A stretch of DNA of 64,000 nt. Source: Flammeovirgaceae bacterium BBD 1991-12. GTDB taxonomy: Bacteria; Bacteroidota; Bacteroidia; Cytophagales; Cyclobacteriaceae. Every line of letters starts with the position of its first letter. Within the stretch, counting starts at the first letter, position 1. The position numbers and the translations under genes are program-made. The notes beneath the pieces are model-generated. The model did not search any database. It was given only the letters and a program-made list of their open reading frames with translations, and had not been told where the DNA came from. This document shows, in pieces, positions 42,092 through 49,836 of the stretch. Location: positions 37,818 through 101,817 of the forward strand of contig LYSV01000004.1 in NCBI GenBank assembly GCA_001657315.1, in the 5' to 3' direction.

Positions 42092-43477
42092 TTAAGATTC
42101 CTGCAGCATTTTATGGCTGAACTTGAGTATGATAAATTCGGCCGGTCTTACCACAGCCATACCTATCTCGACGATCATACGTCCCTCCAGAATGTCAAAT
42201 TCCGTCATAGTCTCGTTGAGGCCTACCTTCACAAAAAAGGCCTCTTCCGGCGTGGCTCCCATCAGTGCCCCGGCTCTCCATTGCTGGGTCAGGAAGTTCT
42301 CGATCATGGATTTCACCTGGGTCCAGGTGTTAATGTCATTGGGCTCGAAAACAAACTGTACAGTGGCCTTCTTGATAGACTCTTCGGCCATATTGAAAAA
42401 CCGGCGGACAGAGATGTAACGCCACTCGTTGTCATTCCCGGCCAACGTACGGGCACCCCATACAAGGGCAGGGCCCCTACCGGTAAATGATCGTATGGCA
42501 TTGATGGACTTACCGGCAGTAGGATCTACGTTGAGTATCTCCTGATCATTGTCAGTAATCTTGATAGTGGGCTTAATAGCGCCGTCCACATTTACATTGG
42601 CAGGTGCCTTCCATACCCCCCGTGTTTCATCCACAGAGGCATAGATCCCCAGGACAGCGCCGGAAGATGGCAGTATCATAGGTATGTTGTTGATCTTCAC
42701 CTTAGCCTGATTGTACAGGGCATTGTCTTCGGACTCCAGGGTGGCCAGCGTCATGTTTGCTCCATTGAAGTCTACATTTACATCCTCATCATTGAACTCG
42801 TAGTCCAACCGCATTTCCAGATTAGGGTAATATGCTGCTCCATATTTGCGGATATCTATAGTGCCATAGTCCTCACCACGGAATACGTCCGCATCGTTGA
42901 TCGCGGGATCATTATGCTCCACTACATCCATCACGGTAAACCGGTCCTGCAGATCCGCACACTGGTCCAGCGCTTCTTTTAGCAAGCTATAGTAATTACC
43001 GGCATCGTCGATATTCGGTCCGTCCGGGAATGTGATGAGGGTCACCTCATCGATCTTTGCCACTTCCGCCAATCCATCGGTAAGGTTGGCGCTATTAATG
43101 GTACCTGGAGCAGGTCCGTATTCACCTATTGAAACGATGTAGCATGGTCCGCCACCATTATTGAAAAATGCCTGTAGCTGATTGTACATCAGATACTTGG
43201 AAGGCTGCTCTATTTTTGCTTCTACCTCAGCCGGAGTAGCCGTGGTATTGATGGTAACGGTGATTCCCGTTTCCGGCTGTGGTCCGCCGAAAAACAGCTG
43301 GTATTCAAACAGAGAGGTGATACGGCGAGGCACATTGAGCAGGTCGCCATCCTCCTTAAGTCTGGCTTTTTCCGTATAGCCAATAAAGGCCGGAATTGCC
43401 GTCTCCACTGCCACGATAGAGGAGGGCAACGTGGGTATCTCTTCGATGTAAACCCCTGGCGTTTTGTAGTTTTTCAT
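42092..43477 (-). CDS. contractile sheath protein (Afp2-like)
   Basis: The 461-aa product begins MKNYKTPGVYIEEIP, the classical phage-tail-sheath N-terminus, and includes the LPSSIVAVETAIPAFIGYT segment, and a C-terminal domain with RRFFNMAEESIKKATVQFVFEPND and a final VRPAEFIILKFSH strand, the best-conserved sheath signatures. Only one sheath gene is present, whereas Afp and several eCIS have two or three. It sits 25 bp after the 443-aa gene. Confidence 0.93.
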   Translation of the reverse strand: MKNYKTPGVYIEEIPTLPSSIVAVETAIPAFIGYTEKARLKEDGDLLNVPRRITSLFEYQLFFGGPQPETGITVTINTTATPAEVEAKIEQPSKYLMYNQLQAFFNNGGGPCYIVSIGEYGPAPGTINSANLTDGLAEVAKIDEVTLITFPDGPNIDDAGNYYSLLKEALDQCADLQDRFTVMDVVEHNDPAINDADVFRGEDYGTIDIRKYGAAYYPNLEMRLDYEFNDEDVNVDFNGANMTLATLESEDNALYNQAKVKINNIPMILPSSGAVLGIYASVDETRGVWKAPANVNVDGAIKPTIKITDNDQEILNVDPTAGKSINAIRSFTGRGPALVWGARTLAGNDNEWRYISVRRFFNMAEESIKKATVQFVFEPNDINTWTQVKSMIENFLTQQWRAGALMGATPEEAFFVKVGLNETMTEFDILEGRMIVEIGMAVVRPAEFIILKFSHKMLQES

Positions 43478-43502
43478 TTTGCTTTACATTTAAATTTTTT
43501 CG

Positions 43503-44834
43503 TTAGTTTTTGTTTTCGATCAATCCTTCCACCTCGGATATGAATATGTCCGAATACACCCTGCCATCTTTTTCAGGCCTGATGCCCGTGTTACCAGGGT
43601 TGGGAAGGAACAGTTTGTCTCCTCCTCCTTCAAAGTGAAGGGGATTCTGCTGTAGTGATTTTGGGTCTTTGGTAACTAGGTAGTTTTCCGCAGCTGGCTC
43701 TTCCAGAAAATCCACCGCCTTGTTTTTGGCTTCCAGCTTTTGCTGATTGATGGAATTATAGCGCCAGTAGGTGATACGGTTTTTCAACCGCACCTCGAAA
43801 ATAGGATGGGTGCCGGCCGCTGTGCGAACCAAAAACCCATCGTCGTCAATAACCCGACTGGCCGGGTCTGAACCGGTGCTGTAAATGATGATGCCTCCAA
43901 AGGAATTGCCATTGTATAATTCATCACTTAGATAAAGATTCCACTCATTGTTTATGCCGCCAGCTTCCAAGACCTCCAATTGGTAAAAGCCGTCAGCAAG
44001 GTCTTTCACCTCCTCAGCAGTGTCCAGATAGGTGCTGAAATCAAGGTCCACCTCCAAAAGGTCACCCGAGTCAGTCTGCTGTTTTTTCACGTCAGGGTCC
44101 AGTGAGCTGATACGGGAGATCTCCGTGCCGGTGCTATCCTTTAAAATAAATTCCGCTGATATCACTCCTGCTCCGGAAACGGTATATCCGAATCGCATCG
44201 GTAGCAGCATCCTGTCGCTGGTACTTGCCCAGCGATGGTCTTCGGTGAGCTCTTTCCATCCGGTGAGTGCGTCACCGGTTTGCTCCTGTGCCTGCACCAG
44301 CTTCTCATCCAGCAAAATAAGTTCACCCATGTCATAGGTGACGTTTTCCTCGAAAACAGGTACCGGCAGGGAAAGGGACGGCAATACCTTGTTGCCTTCG
44401 GTGTTGTCATTGGTAAACAGGTATCTCAATGGAAGAGGTGAACTGAAAGGGCCATTAGTAAAATTCCTGAACTGAGGTCCTTTGATCTGTACACCAAAGC
44501 TCCACTCAACGCCTTCAGACAGGGGAACAGCCGGAGCATATACTTCCTGACCTCCCCCTCCTGTGCTCACGTTCACTTCCGAAGCTACAAAAAACCCTGA
44601 GGCTGTAGGTATAAACCTCATCCTGTAGTTTTTCAGTAGCTCTTCACATGGTCCCGTAGGCTGGATCAGAAGATCCCTCCGGATGTCATAGCTGCCACGG
44701 ATCAGTATGTCATTGAGCTTTTGTATACGATCAGCCTCTGACAAGGCAAAGAAGCTGGTCTCGTTGTTCTGGGCCAGATGAAATTCATGCAGAACCCTTA
44801 CCTCAAATAGTCGCTTGAATATGATCAGTCCCAT
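43503..44834 (-). CDS. beta-rich eCIS structural protein of unknown role, 443 aa
   Basis: Start taken at the ATG ending at 44834, two bases after the stop of the DUF4255 gene; the longer frame would overlap that gene by about 150 bp with atypical sequence. The protein is mostly beta, has no signal peptide and has no motif that I can name. Its position between the cap and the sheath genes suggests a distal-end component, such as the cap adaptor described in AlgoCIS, but this is positional inference. Confidence 0.65.
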   Translation of the reverse strand: MGLIIFKRLFEVRVLHEFHLAQNNETSFFALSEADRIQKLNDILIRGSYDIRRDLLIQPTGPCEELLKNYRMRFIPTASGFFVASEVNVSTGGGGQEVYAPAVPLSEGVEWSFGVQIKGPQFRNFTNGPFSSPLPLRYLFTNDNTEGNKVLPSLSLPVPVFEENVTYDMGELILLDEKLVQAQEQTGDALTGWKELTEDHRWASTSDRMLLPMRFGYTVSGAGVISAEFILKDSTGTEISRISSLDPDVKKQQTDSGDLLEVDLDFSTYLDTAEEVKDLADGFYQLEVLEAGGINNEWNLYLSDELYNGNSFGGIIIYSTGSDPASRVIDDDGFLVRTAAGTHPIFEVRLKNRITYWRYNSINQQKLEAKNKAVDFLEEPAAENYLVTKDPKSLQQNPLHFEGGGDKLFLPNPGNTGIRPEKDGRVYSDIFISEVEGLIENKN

Positions 44835-44836
44835 GG

Positions 44837-45442
44837 TTAGCAGTCGTTGGTATTGGTGATCACCGTATTCCTGATTTCCTCGATCAAAGGTCCGGTTCCC
44901 AGTGACACGTCCTCGCTGATACTGACCAGGCGGGTCTTGTACATCACAAAGGGCATCTGCTTCCCTCCCAGGGAGCCCCACAGATGATTGATCTGCTCAA
45001 AGGTGAGTGTGTAAAGCTCCATGGTAAGGTAAAGCGAGGCATCGTCGGGATTATCCGGGTCCAGCGCATCAGGAAGAGGCTGGGCATTTTTTACATCGAA
45101 ACATTTTCTGCTTTGAAAAAACCGGATCACACTGGATAACCTGATCAGCGCAGTGTCATAGGCCTGAGGATAATGTGCTGTAATGAGCAGATAAAGATTC
45201 AGGAAAACGGGCGGCTCGGAATACTGCACGCCTGTGAGTGTTTTGTGATAGTTTCTTGTATTCTTCAGTGTACTTTCTTCTTCTACATTGACCAGACTTA
45301 TCACCACCTTATCCATGATGTCATTTTGATCTGGCGCCTCGTTCAATGCTATATTCCCCAACACCACTTCATCCGCTCCTGCCAGTGGCTGGATGAACTG
45401 GTTCAACTGACTTTGTAAAAGTTCCAGTGCCTTGTTGATCAT
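44837..45442 (-). CDS. DUF4255/Pvc16-family cap protein (Afp16-like)
   Basis: The 201-aa protein has the DUF4255 pattern: an N-terminal helix MINKALELLQSQLNQFI, VVLGNIALNEAP, VISLVNVEEESTLKN and PPVFLNLYLLITAHYP. In Afp and PVC this family terminates the tube and sheath at the distal end and fixes particle length. It is the first gene of the leftward structural block, with a 354-bp upstream gap likely to hold the main promoter. Confidence 0.9.
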   Translation of the reverse strand: MINKALELLQSQLNQFIQPLAGADEVVLGNIALNEAPDQNDIMDKVVISLVNVEEESTLKNTRNYHKTLTGVQYSEPPVFLNLYLLITAHYPQAYDTALIRLSSVIRFFQSRKCFDVKNAQPLPDALDPDNPDDASLYLTMELYTLTFEQINHLWGSLGGKQMPFVMYKTRLVSISEDVSLGTGPLIEEIRNTVITNTNDC

Positions 45443-45796
45443 TTTCAGATGGTCTGGTGAAAAAAGGTTCTATAAGTTTAGACATATATCCATCGCTGAT
45501 AAAGGAAGAAATTGAGACCGGGTTGAATGAGTTTTCGTTTTGAGAAAAGTGTAACTCTTTGATTTTCAGTGTAAAAAATTGAATTTATAATGGAAAGAAT
45601 TGAACAGCGGTATTCACAGATCCATATGCGAAACAGCAGGTTATATGAACCTGCCGATCGAAAAGTGCGGATTTGGAAAATCTACGCTATTTGAGATCAT
45701 GTCCGTTAGGTTGGATTTGGCAAATGCTAAACCAGGGGCTGCTGTCAATGCAGGAGTATAGCGCGTTGAAATAAAAGCGACTGATTTACGTGTATC
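45443..45796. other. intergenic region upstream of the eCIS block
   Basis: This 354-bp gap separates the first eCIS gene from the 468-aa helical protein and is the most likely site of the eCIS promoter. It is AT-rich near 45510-45600 and holds a perfect hairpin at 45636-45654. No exact minus-strand TAnnTTTG box was found; the closest has one extra base (rc TAGCATTTG at 45722-45730). Confidence 0.55.
45636..45654. promoter_or_regulatory. perfect 7-bp inverted repeat (hairpin or operator)
   Basis: GCAGGTT-ATATG-AACCTGC forms a perfect 7-bp stem with a 5-base loop, about 195 bp upstream of the first eCIS gene and about 140 bp behind the 468-aa gene. There is no T-tract on either strand, so an operator is as likely as a terminator. 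Confidence 0.4.
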
Positions 45797-47203
45797 TCAA
45801 CGTAAGAGTATGGGCTTACCTGCCTTTTTGAGTATCCACTGAGGTATATTGATCAGCTCATAACCCATGGGATCCCAGTAGAGTCCGGAGGATGAGGTTT
45901 CTAATCTTTCAAGGCTTTGCTGTTCCCTCATCAGCATCAGATCATAGTCAAAATTGGCTTTTATGAGAGCAAAGAGCAGGGAAAAAACCAGTTTTAACCG
46001 CTCCTGAACGCCGCTTTTAAACCGCGCCAGCTTTTTTCGAAAGCATTCACAGCGGTATTCGTACCAGTCGTAATCCTTTAGCTCCAGGATGGTGAGTATT
46101 TCCAATAGTCTCGGACTCAGGCTCCAGTTGGGGTCTTTGCATAGTTTGATGTCCCATCTGGCGAGTGTCCTGTTAACACTTTTATAGTCTTTTTGGGAAA
46201 AATTCAATGCTGCCATGAGCAGGGTCCATTGATTCCGGGCACATTCGTTTGTGGTATCATGATCAATGGCCATTTCGTAAACGATTTGTGCCTGAGCAAA
46301 ATTTTCCGTTCTGAAATGAGTGAAGAACAATACGGTAAGCATAGCGTGCTTTTCCGCAGAGCCGGGTACTGCCCTTTCATATGCCTTTTGCGCAAAGGAA
46401 GCAGCAGCCTTATACTCGCCCAGGTGGACGAGTATTCTGGCGAGAATATTCAGAACCCTTGCCTCCTTTTCGCGGGAACAAATGGTATTTTTATATCTCA
46501 GAAAATCAAGCAGGTCCAGCGCAGTTTCTCTGGCTCTTCCAAATTCGTACTGCCTGCACAGCTCTTCAATAAATGCCAGTTCATGCCAGTAATGTACCTT
46601 TTTGGACTGTCCTGACCCTGGTCTTGCAAGATGAGCCGGGAGATGTCCGGACCGCTCTCTGTAAAAGTAGGCTTCCTGGGCTCTTAGGAGATCCCTGTAG
46701 TTGTCCAGTGATCTTTCCAGGCGATGGTTGTATTGCTGAAATGACAATTTATGATCATGTTTTCTAAGGATATTGCAGGACGCAATATCTATATCCGGGA
46801 ATTCATATCGTTCAGCCAGTCTGGAGGTCTTTTCCAGTAAAGAGAGTCCTTCCTGTCGCACTCCGCGGGAGAGTAGTATTTCCCCCTGCATCAACAGTTT
46901 TCTACATACAAGTTCCTGATGATCTTCCTCTGAGCCGTCCGTATCTGACGAAATTATCGTTATAATATTCAGTATATCTTCCTGAAGTTTTTTTTTCAGG
47001 TGAGAAAAGGCAGAAGCAGGGCTGGACTTTTTATCGGGATAGATCTTTTTTATGGCTTCTGCGTGGTCCCGGATCTTTCCGGTAGTAATGAGCTTAAATA
47101 ATTTCAGACGTTTCTCAGCGCATGACCTTGTTTTGTAAAAGTCCTTTATGAACTGGACTTCCGAAGGTCTGAGACAGTTGATAAGTCTGACTAAGCTTTC
47201 CAT
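45797..47203 (-). CDS. large helical-repeat (TPR-like) protein, possible eCIS regulator
   Basis: The 468-aa protein is almost entirely helical, with TPR-like pairs in the middle (for example AARILVHLGEYKAAASFAQKAYERAV) and an N-terminal segment LINCLRPSEVQFIKDFYK. No signal peptide, membrane helix or recognisable DNA-binding domain. It is transcribed toward the eCIS block but separated by 354 bp. The family is unknown to me; a regulatory or assembly role is inferred from adjacency only, and it may belong to neither. Confidence 0.6.
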   Translation of the reverse strand: MESLVRLINCLRPSEVQFIKDFYKTRSCAEKRLKLFKLITTGKIRDHAEAIKKIYPDKKSSPASAFSHLKKKLQEDILNIITIISSDTDGSEEDHQELVCRKLLMQGEILLSRGVRQEGLSLLEKTSRLAERYEFPDIDIASCNILRKHDHKLSFQQYNHRLERSLDNYRDLLRAQEAYFYRERSGHLPAHLARPGSGQSKKVHYWHELAFIEELCRQYEFGRARETALDLLDFLRYKNTICSREKEARVLNILARILVHLGEYKAAASFAQKAYERAVPGSAEKHAMLTVLFFTHFRTENFAQAQIVYEMAIDHDTTNECARNQWTLLMAALNFSQKDYKSVNRTLARWDIKLCKDPNWSLSPRLLEILTILELKDYDWYEYRCECFRKKLARFKSGVQERLKLVFSLLFALIKANFDYDLMLMREQQSLERLETSSSGLYWDPMGYELINIPQWILKKAGKPILLR

Positions 47204-47312
47204 GTCTGGAATAGAAATGTTCAGGGATCATGATATTTCCAACAGCACGGCCTGATCAAATTGGTCAGCTTTGAAAACAGGCATTGCTGTCAACGGGTAC
47301 TGTATTAGTGAG

Positions 47313-47336
47313 CAAACATATAAAAGGTAACCTTTT
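47313..47336 (-). promoter_or_regulatory. candidate promoter with overlapping palindrome for the helical-repeat gene
   Basis: On the minus strand TATGTTTG (plus 47313-47320) matches the Bacteroidota -7 consensus TAnnTTTG, about 110 bp upstream of the 468-aa gene. Just upstream of it lies the palindrome AAAAGGTAACCTTTT (47322-47336) with 7-bp arms, which could be an operator. No good -33 TTTG box was seen, so promoter strength is uncertain. Confidence 0.4.
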
Positions 47337-47437
47337 TGTGTGGAAAATTATAATTTATCCGTAGACCTATTATTAAATACTATATTTTTAACAAAAAGTT
47401 TTCAATAATTTAATAATGGATTGATGATCAATGTATT

Positions 47438-48223
47438 CTAAAGGTCATCCATTGGATCAGGATGATGAAAGTTGTAGTGAAGGGCACTCTTTAATTTTTC
47501 AGATCGGATTATTTTAAAGGGAGCAGGCTCCGTGGTAAACTCAGGCTCTGGTAGCCCCACGCTTCTGGCTGCATATGTATAAAACACCTGGCGCAAGGGA
47601 TGTTTATCCGAACAGGCATTAAAGCTTTCTCCCCAGCAATCCTGTTCAATGATCTCATTGATTATAGCGATACAATCATCCCGGTGGATCAGGTTCACAG
47701 GATTTTGAGCACCTTTTAGTTTTTTTTTGCCTGCCAGAAACCTTCCCGGATGCCGGTCCGGGCCATAAAGTCCGGCAAATCGCAGACAGGTGGTCCTGAA
47801 TTCCGTTTCGTTACGCAGTATGTCTTCCATAGCAAGCATGACCATCCCGCTATGTGGAGAAGGCAGATAGTCTGCATCTTTTTCAGTTACGTCGCCATTG
47901 ATGTTCGGATATACAGAGGTTGTACTGGTAAACAGCACTTTCTCTATTCCCGCTTTTTTTATATGCTCTACCGTTTTTTTCAGCTTTGCTTCGTAGTTTC
48001 CCGATGACGGTGGCACGGTGATCACGAGTACATCGCATGGAAAAAAGTCCGTAGGTACTTCTTTCTCCAGATCCAGCAAAAAGGGGATAATCCCATTATT
48101 ATTCAGATCCTGTAGCTTACCGCTGGAGGTGGTAGAACCTTTAACGGTATACTCTTTATCATTTTTCAACTGCCTGCCAAGTTCAAAACCCAGCCAGCCA
48201 CAACCTAATATACTAATAATCAT
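47438..48223 (-). CDS. NAD(P)-dependent SDR / epimerase-like protein (YeeZ-like)
   Basis: The 261-aa protein has an N-terminal Rossmann motif ILGCGWLG (GxGxxG), a VLVITVPPS strand in place of the usual second motif, an SVYPN segment close to the SxxxY position, and a substrate-domain part with FAGLYGPDRHPG and the VNLIHRDDC motif of extended SDRs. The closest named relatives are YeeZ-type oxidoreductases/epimerases. It ends 234 bp before the helical-repeat gene. The substrate is unknown. Confidence 0.75.
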   Translation of the reverse strand: MIISILGCGWLGFELGRQLKNDKEYTVKGSTTSSGKLQDLNNNGIIPFLLDLEKEVPTDFFPCDVLVITVPPSSGNYEAKLKKTVEHIKKAGIEKVLFTSTTSVYPNINGDVTEKDADYLPSPHSGMVMLAMEDILRNETEFRTTCLRFAGLYGPDRHPGRFLAGKKKLKGAQNPVNLIHRDDCIAIINEIIEQDCWGESFNACSDKHPLRQVFYTYAARSVGLPEPEFTTEPAPFKIIRSEKLKSALHYNFHHPDPMDDL

Positions 48224-48393
48224 ACATCATGTACATTTTGACTTTCAGGTGCTTAAGCCCCTACACTGCAAGTAAAATATTAAAATAGGTTCTCTTTTGG
48301 ATTTTTTCTTACATATTGGTTACCATTACACAGGAATTCGTTTTAATTTGCGAATAGTCTTTGACTAAGCTATTTTTTAAACTTAAAACCACC

Positions 48394-49689
48394 ATGCCCA
48401 AAAAACAACTTAGCCTCTTATTTCTGGCTATCTTTTCAGTCAGTCTGTACTTTTTATTGCCCCTATTCGATCATACACCTGAACACGAAGCGGAGTTACC
48501 TCCTGTAATACAGGAAGATACCGTTGTAATCTCCAAACCAGAACCTACGCGGTTATACGGCATGATCATTGATTCGATGGTAGTGATTGAAGATAAGGTA
48601 AAAAGGAATCAGAATATTTCTGAGATCCTGACGGCGCACAATGTATCTCATGAGGCCATCTTCAAGCTGGCCAATGTTTCCCGCGGAGTATTTGATGTAC
48701 GTAAAATTGTAGCCAACAGAAAGTATACCCTGATCTGTCAGCCTGATTCAGTGAAAACCGTTAAGGCATTTGTTTACGAACATAATCCTACTGAGTATGT
48801 GGTGTTCCACCTTCAGGATACTATCAGTGTAGAAAAGAAACAAAAAGAAATTGAGATCATTGAGAAGGGCATATCGGGTATTATTGAATCCAATCTGGCT
48901 ATGACCATGAGTGAGCTGGGTCTTTCTCCACAGCTTACCAATGACTTTGTAGATGTTTTTGCATGGCAGATCGATTTTTTCAGGTTGCAGAAAGGTGACA
49001 GGTTTAAGTTGATCTATGAAGATCACCTGGTGGAAGGTCAATCCATTGGTACTGGCAGGATCAAGTCCATCTACTTCGAGCATTTCGGCAATGGTTTTTA
49101 TGCTTTCCATTATGATCAGGGAGATGGTATTGACTACTTTGACGAAGACGGAAAAAGCCTGAGAAAGGCATTGCTCAAATATCCGCTTGACTTTACCAGA
49201 ATAAGCTCGAGGTATTCCGGCAACAGGTTCCATCCTGTGCAAAAAAGATGGAAAGCTCACCGCGGAACAGACTTTGCCGCACCCAAAGGCACCCCGATCC
49301 GATCCGTGGGAGACGGCATAGTGCTGGAAGCAAGGTATGGCAAATACAATGGTAACTATGTAAAGATCAAGCATAACAGTACATACACGACGCAGTATCT
49401 TCACATGTCCAAAATCAAGAAGGGCATCAGGCCCGGAGTGAAGGTGAAGCAGGAGGACGTCATTGGCTATGTAGGCAGTACCGGACTGGCCAGAGGAAAT
49501 CACCTCTGCTATCGCTTCTGGAAAAATGGAGTCCAGATCGATGCCCTTAAGGTAGAGCTACCTCCTTCAGCACCTATAGCGGATGAAAACCGTATTGAAT
49601 TTGAGGGCAAAAGGGATCATATGATGGCTCAGCTTGAGGCAATTTCCTTTCAGGAAGATGATGAGACCGTTTTGGCCAGCATCAAATAA
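48394..49689 (+). CDS. M23 (LytM-type) peptidoglycan metallopeptidase-like protein
   Basis: Start chosen at the ATG at 48394 rather than the TTG at 48361, because it leads into the N-terminal hydrophobic anchor (LSLLFLAIFSVSLYFLLPLF). The 431-aa protein has a C-terminal M23 domain: HRGTDF with His289 and Asp293, LHM with His337, and GNHLCYRFWKNG in which the usual HxH is His370-x-Cys372. The zinc-ligand His is thus Cys, a variant that I recall from Bacteroidota M23 proteins and that may still bind zinc. Probably an envelope-bound endopeptidase acting on peptidoglycan cross-links. Confidence 0.85.
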   Translation: MPKKQLSLLFLAIFSVSLYFLLPLFDHTPEHEAELPPVIQEDTVVISKPEPTRLYGMIIDSMVVIEDKVKRNQNISEILTAHNVSHEAIFKLANVSRGVFDVRKIVANRKYTLICQPDSVKTVKAFVYEHNPTEYVVFHLQDTISVEKKQKEIEIIEKGISGIIESNLAMTMSELGLSPQLTNDFVDVFAWQIDFFRLQKGDRFKLIYEDHLVEGQSIGTGRIKSIYFEHFGNGFYAFHYDQGDGIDYFDEDGKSLRKALLKYPLDFTRISSRYSGNRFHPVQKRWKAHRGTDFAAPKGTPIRSVGDGIVLEARYGKYNGNYVKIKHNSTYTTQYLHMSKIKKGIRPGVKVKQEDVIGYVGSTGLARGNHLCYRFWKNGVQIDALKVELPPSAPIADENRIEFEGKRDHMMAQLEAISFQEDDETVLASIK

Positions 49690-49780
49690 TCCGGTAGTCA
49701 CTCACTGGCCTGGATGACCGGAATGCATACCCTGTATTTAATCAGGGGTTAAGGATATTCGATAAACTTTTCTTGCAGGT

Positions 49781-49806
49781 AAGGCAATATTTGTCTTGCC
49801 TTTTTT
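49781..49806 (+). terminator. intrinsic terminator after the M23 gene
   Basis: AAGGCAA (49781-49787) pairs with TTGCCTT (49796-49802) across an 8-base loop and is followed by more T residues. It lies about 90 bp behind the M23 stop codon and 30 bp before the patatin start. Confidence 0.65.
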
Positions 49807-49836
49807 GTTTAGTTTTATTGGATATTGGGTCAAAGA

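Noticed and set aside
5448..45442. Interpretation as a prophage
   Set aside because: Tail-type genes are present, but no capsid, portal, terminase, integrase, lysis or replication genes were seen, and the AAA+ ATPase, DUF4157, DUF4255 and DUF5908 genes are eCIS markers.
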